Source of the DNA: a virus
DNA length: 60,613 nucleotides
Direction: 5' to 3' (one strand)
IMG/VR virus record: IMGVR_UViG_3300021962_000111
Span: 1-60,613 of that record
Part shown: piece after piece, positions 1 through 9,134 of the stretch
How the letters are laid out: every line of letters starts with the position of its first letter
Position numbering within the stretch: the first letter of the stretch is position 1
The notes under the pieces: generated by a model
Database searches by the model: none
Told to the model about the DNA's origin: nothing
What the model saw: only the letters and a program-made list of their open reading frames with translations
Position numbers and translations under genes: made by a program

Positions 1-753
1 AATCTCCACTACGTTGTCTTTGATAACCGCTCCTGGAGCCATTGCGCCAAGTCCACCGGGGAACATATGAATGTCCCACGACACTTCTGCGTTTGCTGGG
101 ATAGTTCGACACACTCCTTGTGGTACAATCTCTCCCCACTTTCCCATAGCATACTCAGTGAGCATGCCTTCACGCCCTTCCGCTGTGATAATGCTTGAGT
201 TAGCGTGATGGACAACTGACTTAGCATTGCCACGTGGTTTAACTTGTACTGCTTTGATACAACGGTCTTCAGTTAACCCTGTTGGTACTAAATGCTTGTG
301 CCACATATCATTACCACTTGCAGGAATGTCTATTGCTACTGAAGGAATGATTGCGTCTGGTGCGCCAAAGTCACTTTCAAAGTTCCATGCTTCTGGATCT
401 CGCAATTCAGGTGGTTGTATTACCACATCAGCATTACCATACTGTGAGCCGTTGTTTACCCAGGCAACAACAGTATCTATATCTTCTTGTGATAGACGCC
501 AATCGCCTTGAAGGTCTTGTATACCAATGCCATGGTCGTAAGCATAAGGAGGCATTTCTCTGTTTGCTACTCGCATTTGTATAAGAGGTGCCCAAGGTCT
601 TACTTGTTCGTAGGTTTCAAAACTCATTGGTCCTATGCCACCAGGACGATGACATACTACACAGTTGTTGTTAATAATATCAGCAACACCGTCTGTGTAT
701 GTTTGAGCTGTTACTGTCAAAGGTAGTAACATAAGAAGTAAAAATTTCTTCAT
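1..753 (-). CDS. Exported c-type cytochrome with copper-monooxygenase-like domain (partial, 3' end outside window)
   Basis: 251 codons are in the window; the C-terminus lies beyond base 1. Residues 1-16 form a Sec-type signal peptide (MKK, then a leucine-rich core, TVTA-Q). A mono-haem c motif CVVCH is at residues 31-35, with a candidate distal Met at 67 in REMPPY. Residues 150-183 (WHKHLVPTGL, then KSVVHH) and the IH pair at 228-229 match my memory of bacterial proteins in which a cytochrome c domain precedes a copper type II, ascorbate-dependent monooxygenase (PHM-like) domain; the HH pair would be copper ligands. The haem would be attached in the periplasm by host machinery. The start is supported by GGAG 9 bases upstream and a TATAAATA promoter at 812-819. 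The family is not a normal phage protein, so this is an accessory metabolic gene. Haem c domain fairly sure; monooxygenase activity is inference. Confidence 0.85.
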   Translation of the reverse strand, partial: MKKFLLLMLLPLTVTAQTYTDGVADIINNNCVVCHRPGGIGPMSFETYEQVRPWAPLIQMRVANREMPPYAYDHGIGIQDLQGDWRLSQEDIDTVVAWVNNGSQYGNADVVIQPPELRDPEAWNFESDFGAPDAIIPSVAIDIPASGNDMWHKHLVPTGLTEDRCIKAVQVKPRGNAKSVVHHANSSIITAEGREGMLTEYAMGKWGEIVPQGVCRTIPANAEVSWDIHMFPGGLGAMAPGAVIKDNVVEI

Positions 754-811
754 GTGAATTCTCCGTATTATCCATTACAGGAATCGTAGCGCTATCTCAG
801 CGGGTTTACAC

Positions 812-819
812 TATTTATA
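812..819 (-). promoter_or_regulatory. T4-type late promoter for the cytochrome gene
   Basis: Exact TATAAATA on the minus strand, 58 bases before the ATG. The leader contains a small hairpin (CGCT-GAGAT-AGCG) before the GGAG ribosome-binding site. Confidence 0.75.
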
Positions 820-837
820 CACAATTTATACTATAGA

Positions 838-863
838 TAAAAAAAGGGGCTACGAATAGCCCC
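838..863 (-). terminator. Rho-independent terminator after gp23
   Basis: Seven-base stem GGGGCTA/TAGCCCC (846-863, loop of four) followed on the minus strand by seven T. It lies just past the gp23 stop and would insulate the strongly expressed capsid gene from the cytochrome gene. A weaker TCCC/GGGA hairpin lies at 874-885. Confidence 0.85.
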
Positions 864-897
864 TTCAAAAACGTCCCTATTGGGATTCTTTTTATTC

Positions 898-2163
898 TTA
901 CATCAAGTTAGTTACTTTAACTTTTCTGTAATACTGGTTACGTGCTGCAGTGAATGTATCACCGTCAGTAGTACCATCAGACTGAGTTACGTATGGGTTA
1001 GCAATCATGCCGTAACGAGTCTTGAAGCCGATTTTTGGCTGGAAGGTGTTAGGGTCAATTGCACGAACCATCTGTAATGGGACGTAAGGACAGTAGAATA
1101 AACCAGCGTCATAAGGCGAAGTACCTTTATAACCAGCTACATAGAACTGAGAAGCTGCACCAGTGTTAGCACTGTAAGGGTCGATGTATACTCTGTAACG
1201 ACCGTTAAGAACACCAGCAAAAGTATTGCCAGTATCGTCAACCTGAAGGTTGGTGCTAAGAGCAGGAGTATAGTCAAGAACGCCTGACATTGCAAGTGCA
1301 GAAGCTACGTCAGAAGAACAAATGATAAAGTTACCTTTGCCTCTACGAGTATCTTGTGCAATTACGTTAGCATCACGTTCAATGTTGAACATGAGGCCTT
1401 TGAAGCGCTCTACAGACCAACGTCCGTTTGAGTCAACGTCAAGATCGAAAGTACCAGCAGTTGCAGTAGATGCTGCACCAGGCTTAGCGACTTTGTAGAT
1501 TGTACGAATAACTTCACGGTTAATTTCAGCGAGAATTTCCTGAGAAAGAATGTTGCTCAGTTCGCTTTCTGCGTCAAGACCATGAATTGCTTTCAGGTCC
1601 TGGGCAAGTTCAACAGTGTATTCTGCTTTCAGAGCACGAGACTTGGCAGTTACAGTGGTCTTCTCAATTGAGAAAGCCATCTCTTGCAAAGTAGTTGAGT
1701 CGCCGAAACCTTCAGCAGTTGCAGTAGAAACACCAGTACCAGTAGTGTAAGTACCATCGACAGGGTTAGTACCTGCGTGAGTACCAGCACCAGAGAAATC
1801 AGTGTCAGCTTCGTTAAACAGAGCTTCAGTACCAGTCTGGCTTGCATAGTGTGACTTCATAGCGAAGATCAAACCAGTAGGACCAGTCATAGGCTGAACG
1901 CCAGCTACGTCATAAGCCATCAGGTTGGGAAGAGCACGTCTAACCAGGCTGATAAGAATAGGATCGTAGTTGTCGATTGAAGCGCCAGTGGCGTTTTCGT
2001 GTGTTGCTTCAAACAATGCACGCTTTTCTTCGCGCAGTGCTTTTTCTTGGTTTTCGAGAACAACCGCAGTTACCGATCTTTTGTACGGGTCAGTGATTTC
2101 AGTCATTGACTCGTGCTTAAGAACAGGTTCCCACTTCTTCTCTAACTGTTCAGATAAAAACAT
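898..2163 (-). CDS. gp23: Major capsid protein gp23
   Basis: 421 aa, the main shell protein of T4-like heads, somewhat shorter than T4 gp23 as in marine relatives. The N-terminus (LSEQLEKKWEPVLKH) and the region after it (ITDPYKRSVTAVVLENQ) are typical of the family. A Leu-Phe-Glu at about residue 50 fits the (L/I)xE cleavage rule of the prohead protease gp21, so the mature protein probably starts near there. The start has a strong AAGGAG ribosome-binding site and a TATAAATA promoter about 40 bases upstream. It is last in the head cluster gp20-gp21-gp22-gp23 and is followed by a strong terminator. Confidence 0.97.
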   Translation of the reverse strand: MFLSEQLEKKWEPVLKHESMTEITDPYKRSVTAVVLENQEKALREEKRALFEATHENATGASIDNYDPILISLVRRALPNLMAYDVAGVQPMTGPTGLIFAMKSHYASQTGTEALFNEADTDFSGAGTHAGTNPVDGTYTTGTGVSTATAEGFGDSTTLQEMAFSIEKTTVTAKSRALKAEYTVELAQDLKAIHGLDAESELSNILSQEILAEINREVIRTIYKVAKPGAASTATAGTFDLDVDSNGRWSVERFKGLMFNIERDANVIAQDTRRGKGNFIICSSDVASALAMSGVLDYTPALSTNLQVDDTGNTFAGVLNGRYRVYIDPYSANTGAASQFYVAGYKGTSPYDAGLFYCPYVPLQMVRAIDPNTFQPKIGFKTRYGMIANPYVTQSDGTTDGDTFTAARNQYYRKVKVTNLM

Positions 2164-2201
2164 TGAAGTTTCTCCTTATTGTTGTTATAAACTAACTTTA
2201 C

Positions 2202-2209
2202 TATTTATA
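2202..2209 (-). promoter_or_regulatory. Late promoter of gp23
   Basis: Exact TATAAATA on the minus strand in the 49-base gap between gp22 and gp23 (the motif lies just before the gp22 stop region), as expected for a very highly expressed late gene. Confidence 0.85.
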
Positions 2210-2212
2210 ATA

Positions 2213-3349
2213 TTAAAACTTTTGAACCTTGCTAAGAGCATTTGCATATCTGCTCATAACAGTATTTTCAGTCAAAGAAACCTCATCTACAGTATCTTCT
2301 AATTTATCAGAAGAATCAATAGATTCTTTACGGAAGTAATTTTCTTTAACTACCTTTAACTTGTTTGCATATGACTCTGCACTGGTGTAAGAAATATCTT
2401 CTACCATTACAGCAAACTTTTCTGCATCTGTGTCGGCTAAGTCTTCAGAGATTTCAGCAAAAATATTCTGCTTCTTCAAGTAGACCGCTTCTTCGTTAAG
2501 GTCAATGTTCTTCTGAACCTGCTCATCAAGCTTTTCAGTAAGTTCATCAATCTTAGTCTGCATTTCAGTCATTACGTCATATTTTTCTTCGGGTACTTCA
2601 ATGTAGTGCTCGGTAAATACCTGCTGCATACCCTTAATGAAGGACTCAGTGATCTCGTTACGAAGGCCGTTTTCAACAGCAAGTTCGTTTTCCTTCATCC
2701 AATTTTCTGTTACATAGTTGAGGTACTTGTCGATGTTCTCAACCATTTCATCCAGTTTGATTTCAAACTCAGCGTTAGCCTGTTCTTCAAGTTCTGCCTC
2801 GATGGCTTCTACTTCGTTTGCTACTCTGGAGGTAACAACAGCTTCAAAAATTTCAGCTGCCTTAACTTTAAATTCTTCTGTGAGGTTTTCATCACCTTCA
2901 AAGAGAGCTGCAAGATCTTCTTCGTAGAGGACATCGTCATCTACTGCAACTTCTTCTTCAGTAATTTCTTCAGCATCTTCCTCAACGGCTTCGTCTTCTG
3001 CAAGAACTTCATCATCTTCAAGTTCTGCTTCTTCCTGGTGTACGTTTCCGGCAGAAGCCTTCTTCATTACATCAGTTTCGCTTGGCTTGTCATTGACATA
3101 GTTTGCAGGAGCTTCTTTAGCACCGTTTCCTGCAGGAAGAGTACCGTCTTTGCTCGCTTTAGCAGAAGCAGCCTTACCTACGGCAGAAGTCAAACCACCC
3201 TTTGAATCAGCACCACTAAGGTCCTGCTGCTCAGGGTTTGCGTTTGAATCGCCTTGGGTAGGGTTGCTATCGTCACGAGCAGTGAGCTTGTCTTTAGGAC
3301 GGTTTGCTGAACCTTCCATAAGCTCTCTGATTTTAGACTCTACACCCAT
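2213..3349 (-). CDS. gp22: Prohead core scaffold protein gp22
   Basis: 378 aa, longer than T4 gp22 (about 270). Identified by position between the protease gp21 and capsid gp23 and by composition: a low-complexity N-terminal part (residues 1-90, Ala/Gly/Ser/Lys-rich), a very acidic stretch (about 95-160, runs of Glu and Asp) and a long helical, coiled-coil C-terminal half with heptad-like Leu/Ile/Val spacing. The scaffold guides assembly of the capsid shell and is digested by gp21 before DNA packaging. The N-terminal extension resembles the acidic extensions seen in marine T4-like scaffolds. A TATAAATA promoter lies about 40 bases upstream. Confidence 0.9.
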   Translation of the reverse strand: MGVESKIRELMEGSANRPKDKLTARDDSNPTQGDSNANPEQQDLSGADSKGGLTSAVGKAASAKASKDGTLPAGNGAKEAPANYVNDKPSETDVMKKASAGNVHQEEAELEDDEVLAEDEAVEEDAEEITEEEVAVDDDVLYEEDLAALFEGDENLTEEFKVKAAEIFEAVVTSRVANEVEAIEAELEEQANAEFEIKLDEMVENIDKYLNYVTENWMKENELAVENGLRNEITESFIKGMQQVFTEHYIEVPEEKYDVMTEMQTKIDELTEKLDEQVQKNIDLNEEAVYLKKQNIFAEISEDLADTDAEKFAVMVEDISYTSAESYANKLKVVKENYFRKESIDSSDKLEDTVDEVSLTENTVMSRYANALSKVQKF

Positions 3350-3389
3350 TGTTATATCTCCTTTCGGTTAGATTTAAAACTGTCTGATA

Positions 3390-3397
3390 TATTTATA
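3390..3397 (-). promoter_or_regulatory. Late promoter upstream of gp22
   Basis: Exact TATAAATA on the minus strand, about 40 bases before the gp22 start, in the gap between gp21 and gp22. Confidence 0.75.
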
Positions 3398-3401
3398 CAA
3401 A

Positions 3402-4064
3402 TTAAATATTAGATAGCCTATTTAAAAACTCGTTGAAAGCACGCATTTTAGCCTCATTGAGATCTTTTGCATTTGCTTTCTTAATAAACTGTTTTGTTTC
3501 TTCAATTTCTCTTTCTTGCCATACGCCTTTAACGTATACCCATTCTCTGCCTTCCATGATGCCCTGTACATAAGCATCAGGAGCTGAAGGGTCAGCTACA
3601 ATGTCAGCTGCTGTGGCAAGCATGAAGTCGTCTTGTACTTCATTGATACCGTCTCTGTTCTCTTTAAGTGAACCGAGTCCACGTGAAGAAACCCCAAGTC
3701 CAGCGCCTTCTTTAATAAGGCTTGCTGCAATATTACCCATTGGAGTATCAAGTATTTTGGCCTTGCCTATCCAATTGTTTCCATCTTCTTTGAGAGATAC
3801 AATCATATGTGATACACGGTCCAAGTTAATGTTCGGACCGTCTGGGTGCCCTAACTCACCGTATGCTCTCTTAGTGTTTACTTGTTCAGTAACATAACGA
3901 TCTACTTCCTTCGCCATTATTTCTCTGGGATAGACTCGACCGTTTCTGTTCTGTAAATTAGACTGTAAAAAAACACCTTCAATAAACAAGCTCTTTTTGC
4001 CTGTTTCAGCATTTTCTTCTACAATAAACTGTAGGTCTTCATTGAGTTCTTTTATTAGTCTCAT
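3402..4064 (-). CDS. gp21: Prohead core protease gp21
   Basis: 220 aa, usual length. Serine protease of the herpesvirus-assemblin-like fold that matures the prohead. The catalytic His is in GELGHPDG (His73) and the catalytic Ser in GVSSRG (Ser126 or Ser127). Residues 27-45 (FIEGVFLQSNLQNRNGRVYP) carry the family N-terminal strand pattern. The start codon overlaps the stop of the upstream small gene, so the two are translationally coupled. It should cleave gp22, gp23 and small core proteins after (L/I)xE. Confidence 0.96.
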   Translation of the reverse strand: MRLIKELNEDLQFIVEENAETGKKSLFIEGVFLQSNLQNRNGRVYPREIMAKEVDRYVTEQVNTKRAYGELGHPDGPNINLDRVSHMIVSLKEDGNNWIGKAKILDTPMGNIAASLIKEGAGLGVSSRGLGSLKENRDGINEVQDDFMLATAADIVADPSAPDAYVQGIMEGREWVYVKGVWQEREIEETKQFIKKANAKDLNEAKMRAFNEFLNRLSNI

Positions 4065-4453
4065 TAGCCTAAATCTCCGTCAGCGCCTTGGTGTTCCTGT
4101 GAGCCATAACCAGATACTTTAGCACAATCAACTATAACAGTTCCGCCAGTACCGCCTGAAATAACTACCTCAATGTCCTGATCGTTTTCGTCATTGTCCG
4201 CCCAACCGTAAAAATCTAAAACACCCGATTCTATTAGTTCGTATAAAATTTTGCTATTACGCTGAACATAAGCACGCGCTCCAGACGACAGTGTCCACTG
4301 TAGTCCTTTGATATTAACAGCGGGGCTTGACTGTGTTTCTGTCCCTTTTTTTAATGTTGTTGCTAAAGCTATGGTACCTGTGTCGGCTGTGCCTCTGACG
4401 GCCACAACACCCTGGACCTGTGTCAACTTTAGTACGTCTACTGTGACCGCCAT
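4064..4453 (-). CDS. Conserved head-cluster protein of unknown function
   Basis: 129 aa, beta-rich, with no signal or membrane segment. Visible features are a YVQRNSKILYELIESG segment (about residues 62-77) and an acidic, glycine-rich C-terminal third. It sits between gp20 and gp21, where marine T4-like phages carry small virion proteins that have no T4 counterpart. A capsid-decoration or core role is possible but nothing in the sequence proves it. Its stop overlaps the gp21 start. Confidence 0.8.
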   Translation of the reverse strand: MAVTVDVLKLTQVQGVVAVRGTADTGTIALATTLKKGTETQSSPAVNIKGLQWTLSSGARAYVQRNSKILYELIESGVLDFYGWADNDENDQDIEVVISGGTGGTVIVDCAKVSGYGSQEHQGADGDLG

Positions 4454-4463
4454 TTATTTCCCC

Positions 4464-4763
4464 TTACTTTTTCTTTTTATGTGAGCCGTGAGAGCTTTCT
4501 TCTAAGACCTTAACATCGTCGTCAGAAACCTCTACTGTTTCGATACCATGCTCAAACATGACCTTATACCAAGCAACATTTCCTTCATCATCAGGTAAAG
4601 CGTGCTCACCAAAAATAGGGGTGCCTTCACCAAAACCTTCTTTGAAAATTTTAGTAGCACACATATGGTCATCATTAGGAAGTGATCCTTTGGCCACTCC
4701 ATCTACTGGCGCTTCTGAAATTTCTACTTCAACGCCTTCTCTGAATTGTCTAAACGTCTTCAT
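4464..4763 (-). CDS. Small conserved protein between gp20 and gp21
   Basis: 99 aa. Residues 50-80 (IFGEHALPDDEGNVAWYKVM, then FEHGIETVEV) look like a small SH3-like beta-barrel of the kind found next to portal genes in cyanophages and pelagiphages. The C-terminus is basic (SHGSHKKKK). The ATG overlaps the end of the upstream acidic gene by 14 bases. Function not known; likely a minor prohead or virion protein. Confidence 0.75.
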   Translation of the reverse strand: MKTFRQFREGVEVEISEAPVDGVAKGSLPNDDHMCATKIFKEGFGEGTPIFGEHALPDDEGNVAWYKVMFEHGIETVEVSDDDVKVLEESSHGSHKKKK

Positions 4764-5019
4764 TATCGTCTCCTGTTTCGACTGTTTCAGGCTCGGCGGC
4801 AGGGTCTACCTCAAGAATATGTTCTTCGCCATCTGCCAAACCCATTGCTTCTAATTCTGGATTCTTAAAAACACTTCTTGCAAGCTCTTGTTTATAATCA
4901 TTAAGAGCATCGCCGGCTCTTGCCTGCATGATGTTATTAAACTTGTCTTGTACTTCACTGGCCTTACCTTGGGCCATAGACTGCATCATGTCTCTGATTG
5001 CTTCTTGTCTATCCATCAT
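4750..5019 (-). CDS. Prohead core-like acidic protein (gp67/gp68-like by position)
   Basis: 89 aa, helical N-terminal half (MMQSMAQGKASEVQDKFNNI) and a strongly acidic C-terminal tail (VETGDDNEDV). In T4 the genes for the small core proteins gp67 and gp68 lie between portal gp20 and protease gp21; this protein has the same place, size and charge. The assignment rests on context and composition, not on clear residue identity. Its ATG overlaps the gp20 stop. Confidence 0.75.
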   Translation of the reverse strand: MMDRQEAIRDMMQSMAQGKASEVQDKFNNIMQARAGDALNDYKQELARSVFKNPELEAMGLADGEEHILEVDPAAEPETVETGDDNEDV

Positions 5020-6557
5020 TGTTCTCCTGTGTCTTCACCGGCAGCCTGTTGCTGCATTGCCATTTCGTGTTCTTGATCCTGTGTCATAAAAGGTTCTTCC
5101 ATCTGCATCTGCATATTAATTTCTTCTATCTGCTCATCTGTAAGCATGAGTATTTCTTTTTGTACATACTCTTTGCTAAACAATGAGCCAATATAAGAAG
5201 AAGCACCTTGTAACACTTCAAACCTACTTCTCAAAATTTCCTGATTCTTTGATTCAGTATAGTACGCATCTTGCGCATACTTGTATACAATTTTTTCTTT
5301 AATGCCTTTCCAATCTTCTTCAGTCATTACATTTTTAAGTATTAACTGAGTTTTCAAAAGATCATCAAACATGACAGAGAATTTTCTTCTTAACTTAGAA
5401 ACAAACTTGGTAAACTTTAATTCATCTCTGTTAATTTCAGCTGCTCGGCCAAAGTTTAGACCCGCCTGCTGCTCTAATCTTGATACAGGAACATTCAAAG
5501 ACTGATATAACTTCTTTTGGAAGTATTCTATATCTTCTATTTGTCCTAAGTTTTGTCCTGCTGGCAGTGTATCAATACTTGTACCCTGACTGCCTTCTCT
5601 ACGTGGAAGCCAAAAGTCTTCTAACATAGACATAAACTTTTTGTCGTCCCTAACTTCACCTGTGTTAGCGTCATACACTAACTTGTTACGATATCTATCC
5701 ATGATATCCTTCAGGTATTGTTCTGCTCTATTTGCTGGTAAGTTACCAACGTCAACATAAAAAATTCTTCTTTCAGGAGCTCGTGTTATGCGATAAATGA
5801 CCGCTGCGTTCTCCATCATTCTAAGTTGGTTAGCAGGTCTAATTGCTTTATGTAGATAGGACATTGGAATGTTTTTGTCCTGATCTATCAGACCACTCGG
5901 ACAATACACAATTGCATCCTTTGTAATTTTCAAAGCGTTGTCGGAGTCAGCTGCTTTGTATTGTCCGGGTTTTTCAGATAAACCCTTTTCATTAAAAATA
6001 AAATATTCTTCTGTGCTTTTAACGAAAGAAACACCCTGTGGATTTTTTTCTTTCTTTACCTCTTTGATCTTCGTCATTTTACGAGGATCAATATAGCGTA
6101 TATCTTTAATGCCTTCTTGTGGCTTGTCAGTATCAATTACTTTATGAAAGTACATTCTACCATCAATATACCAACGTCTAAAATAATCCTGAGCCCTATC
6201 ATTAAATTGCATCAAGGACAAAATAAACTCAAACTCTGAATGTATTTTATTCTTAATACTATTCGACAATCCAGTATGATCTAAGTCTAACTTCAATGCA
6301 GGTTCATCATCTAAGTTTGCTATTGAGTCATTCACAATATCTTCAATAGCAGCATCAACATCCGCCATCATGGCAATGTCTCGATACCTTTTAATTAACT
6401 GTGCTTCGGTGTTAGCGACGCCCTCAATATCTAAGTAAGTGCCGTAATAGCCACCTGCTCGTATACTTTGGACACCGCCATCATCCGTAGGTGCCACAAA
6501 GGATTTCTCCGTTTGTGGCACTTTAGCACGAGTTATCTCAAACCCAAATATATTCAT
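5016..6557 (-). CDS. gp20: Portal vertex protein gp20
   Basis: 513 aa, standard length for the T4-type portal. The N-terminal region (GGYYGTYLDIEG), the acidic DAAIEDIVND segment, FRRWYIDGRMYFHKVID and the stem region with LEQQAGLNFGRAAEINRDE are family hallmarks. The C-terminus is Met/Gln/Glu-rich. It forms the dodecameric ring through which gp17 pumps DNA, starts prohead assembly, and anchors the gp13-gp14 neck. The ATG has only a weak AGGG ribosome-binding site. Confidence 0.97.
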   Translation of the reverse strand: MNIFGFEITRAKVPQTEKSFVAPTDDGGVQSIRAGGYYGTYLDIEGVANTEAQLIKRYRDIAMMADVDAAIEDIVNDSIANLDDEPALKLDLDHTGLSNSIKNKIHSEFEFILSLMQFNDRAQDYFRRWYIDGRMYFHKVIDTDKPQEGIKDIRYIDPRKMTKIKEVKKEKNPQGVSFVKSTEEYFIFNEKGLSEKPGQYKAADSDNALKITKDAIVYCPSGLIDQDKNIPMSYLHKAIRPANQLRMMENAAVIYRITRAPERRIFYVDVGNLPANRAEQYLKDIMDRYRNKLVYDANTGEVRDDKKFMSMLEDFWLPRREGSQGTSIDTLPAGQNLGQIEDIEYFQKKLYQSLNVPVSRLEQQAGLNFGRAAEINRDELKFTKFVSKLRRKFSVMFDDLLKTQLILKNVMTEEDWKGIKEKIVYKYAQDAYYTESKNQEILRSRFEVLQGASSYIGSLFSKEYVQKEILMLTDEQIEEINMQMQMEEPFMTQDQEHEMAMQQQAAGEDTGEQ

Positions 6558-6577
6558 ATTATATCCCTAAGCTACGA

Positions 6578-7093
6578 TTAAAAGTTATCGTAGTGTTGGT
6601 ATTGGAAAGTAACCGTAAATTCTTCCAAAATGTCATTCTGTGCGTATGCTAATGCAATCTCACTCATCTGTATTGGGAAAGCATTGCGTAGTGTGTAAGT
6701 ACCACCAGGCAACACTTCATCATTTCTATCTAAATGCTGTACAACAATGTCTGCTTGGTAGTCAGCGGGAGTAAGAACTCCTGTGTTACTCGCAGTAGAA
6801 TTTAGTCCTTCCATCCATTGTTCAAACGGTCTACGTAGAGACTGGTCAGTGTCATTTACAATGGTTACTGTCCAAGGATCAAAAATACGTTCACCAGCTA
6901 ACTTAACCTCACGACCTCTGTACTGAATAATCGCTGGGTTAACAGTGGATGCCGGGACTGCTGCCCCGGTAACCAACAAACTATATGAAGTATCTACACC
7001 CGTTACATAACTTGGAAATCCTAAAAGCACTCTAAACTGATTGGGACGCGCACCACCAGCTCCAAGCCTTGCTTTAAATTCTGTGATATTCAT
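6578..7093 (-). CDS. gp19: Tail tube protein gp19
   Basis: 171 aa, usual size. Residues 1-75 (RPNQFRVLLGFPSYVTGVD, VPASTVNPAIIQYRGREVKLAGE) and the DPWTVTIVND strand are typical of gp19. It polymerises into the inner tube inside the sheath. Strong AGGAG ribosome-binding site and a TATAAATA promoter about 25 bases upstream. The plus-strand protein at 51249-51878 shares the fold. Confidence 0.96.
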   Translation of the reverse strand: MNITEFKARLGAGGARPNQFRVLLGFPSYVTGVDTSYSLLVTGAAVPASTVNPAIIQYRGREVKLAGERIFDPWTVTIVNDTDQSLRRPFEQWMEGLNSTASNTGVLTPADYQADIVVQHLDRNDEVLPGGTYTLRNAFPIQMSEIALAYAQNDILEEFTVTFQYQHYDNF

Positions 7094-7114
7094 TTATCTC
7101 TCCTGTTTTTATTT

Positions 7115-7122
7115 TATTTATA
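7115..7122 (-). promoter_or_regulatory. Late promoter of gp19
   Basis: Exact TATAAATA on the minus strand in the 33-base gap between gp18 and gp19. Confidence 0.8.
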
Positions 7123-7126
7123 CGCC

Positions 7127-9079
7127 TTACGCGCCAACTTCTTCAAACTGAATACCTGTACGTGTTGCTACAAAATTCAGAGTAATGAAGTTAACCGAAC
7201 GTGCTGGCTGTATGAAAATATCTGCAACAAAAGAGTTGGAATCAATAACCTGCTGTGTATTATTTGTTGAATCACAAACTACACGGAAGTTATAGATACC
7301 TCTTCTACCTTGTACATCTCTCAGGAAAGGCTCTACTAAGTTTTTAAACTGAGCTCTACTAAACTCATCATTGAATTCAAATAACTGGAATTTAGATGCT
7401 GTAGAAATAGCCTTTTCAAGTACAATGAACAGTCTGCGAACATTGATACGATCAAATGCACTCGGCTTTTCAAGCAGAGTTTTATCACCAAACAGTACAA
7501 TACCTGAACCAGGGAAGCCTACAATAGGATTCACACCGGCTTTGTACAGAGTATCTCTATCTGTCTTGTTAGGTGAGTATGCAAGTTTAACGGCATTTTT
7601 AATGCGCCCTCTGTTATAACCTGCAGGTGAGAACCAAGGATCTGCATCTGCGTCAGTTCTTGCACATAGACCTGCTGTATCACCATTGCATGGTACCCAT
7701 ACATAGCGATCATAGTATCTATCGTACATATACTTCCACCCAGAATCCATAACAGCATACGAGCTTCTTGTAAGGGCCGCGCCAGTAATGTCAGCAAGAA
7801 TGTTAGCAGCCTGTCCTGTGGTTTGTCCTACTACTGAATCTCTGTCAGGAGATACAAAAACTAAACAGTCTTTACGAATATCTGCTACGTTATCAATAAC
7901 TGACTTACAGTTAGCAACTTCAAGACCGCCACAGAAGATCAAATTAACATCTATTAATTCGTCATTAGCAAACAGTTGCATAGCTGTTGCAATATCGCCT
8001 GCAGAAGGATTGGTACCAACACCGCCTGTAAGAACCGCTCTTAATTCATGTGGTAACAGTGTAGTAGTGAATGATTTGTTGGTAGTTCCATTTGCAACAG
8101 TTGTAGTAGATGCCCAAGGTGCTGTGCCGGACACAGTTTCAGACGAAGGGTGGTCCATCCACCAAATCCAAGATGATCTATCATTAATTACTGTGCGGTA
8201 ATAGTTAGATTCACCGAAAGAGTTTTTAGCATCTGATGCTTTAGAAACACCCTGGAACTTTTCAATAATAGTTCCTGCTACACCAGTGATGCCGCCTGTA
8301 CTGTCTACTACAACAATGTGTACTTCATCAGCGGTAACACTTGCATTGGTTGCCCAAGCAGTAGTGCCGGGAGTGTAATCAAACTGTGATAAGTATTCCC
8401 ATTTACGTGTAGCGACGGCTGCTGTAATTGCTACTGCTGCGTTTGCTGCTAAAACAACATTATTAGCGTCAGTAATAGAAGCTACTGTACCAATAAGAGC
8501 ATCGGTTGCGTCATAAATTGTAGCACCAACATATAATTCAGTAGTTGCTGCACCGGTTGTTCCTGTAAATGCTGTGCTTCCAAGTGTGGTTGTCCAAGTA
8601 CCTGTAAGTGCTTTTGACGCATTAGCGCCGTCAGACATACCCACAACAATACCATTTGCAAGCACTCCTGCGTATTTACCGGCCCACATACCCTGCGCAT
8701 CGCTATTGCCGCTGGCATATGTTAAATCATATGCGCTCTCATTCTTAATAAGAACAGCTGTGCGTGAACCTGATACCGCATAATCATTAGATACATAGGC
8801 ATTTTTTGCCGCTGTATCCGATGCTCTAATTACTTTTAAAGCTCCAGTATATGAAAGAAATGAAGACGCTGCAAAGAAAGTACCGTAATCCGATGATAAA
8901 GCAGGTGGTTTGCCAAAACGGTTTACGAATTCAGTTTCATTGCTAACATCGACGATTTCATCTATAGGACCCCATGTGAAAGTACCTGCAGTTCCCCCAA
9001 TAGAGGTTCCAACCGCAGGCACAACAGAGGTCAAATCTGTCTCTGTTACCTGTACGCCAGGTGATAGCTGAAAAGCCAT
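7127..9079 (-). CDS. gp18: Contractile tail sheath protein gp18
   Basis: 650 aa, near T4 gp18 length. N-terminus (FQLSPGVQVTETDLTSVVPA) and C-terminal core (GRRGIYNFRVVCDSTNNT, then FIQPARSVNFITLNFVATRTG) match the sheath core domain used for contraction. The middle (about residues 105-300, Thr/Ala/Gly-rich, low complexity) is the surface-exposed variable domain. GAGGAG ribosome-binding site and a late promoter 56 bases upstream. Confidence 0.97.
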   Translation of the reverse strand: MAFQLSPGVQVTETDLTSVVPAVGTSIGGTAGTFTWGPIDEIVDVSNETEFVNRFGKPPALSSDYGTFFAASSFLSYTGALKVIRASDTAAKNAYVSNDYAVSGSRTAVLIKNESAYDLTYASGNSDAQGMWAGKYAGVLANGIVVGMSDGANASKALTGTWTTTLGSTAFTGTTGAATTELYVGATIYDATDALIGTVASITDANNVVLAANAAVAITAAVATRKWEYLSQFDYTPGTTAWATNASVTADEVHIVVVDSTGGITGVAGTIIEKFQGVSKASDAKNSFGESNYYRTVINDRSSWIWWMDHPSSETVSGTAPWASTTTVANGTTNKSFTTTLLPHELRAVLTGGVGTNPSAGDIATAMQLFANDELIDVNLIFCGGLEVANCKSVIDNVADIRKDCLVFVSPDRDSVVGQTTGQAANILADITGAALTRSSYAVMDSGWKYMYDRYYDRYVWVPCNGDTAGLCARTDADADPWFSPAGYNRGRIKNAVKLAYSPNKTDRDTLYKAGVNPIVGFPGSGIVLFGDKTLLEKPSAFDRINVRRLFIVLEKAISTASKFQLFEFNDEFSRAQFKNLVEPFLRDVQGRRGIYNFRVVCDSTNNTQQVIDSNSFVADIFIQPARSVNFITLNFVATRTGIQFEEVGA

Positions 9080-9134
9080 ATTTATTCTCCTCGTTAAAAA
9101 TCAGACATAATTTACTTACGTTAATTCATCTGAT

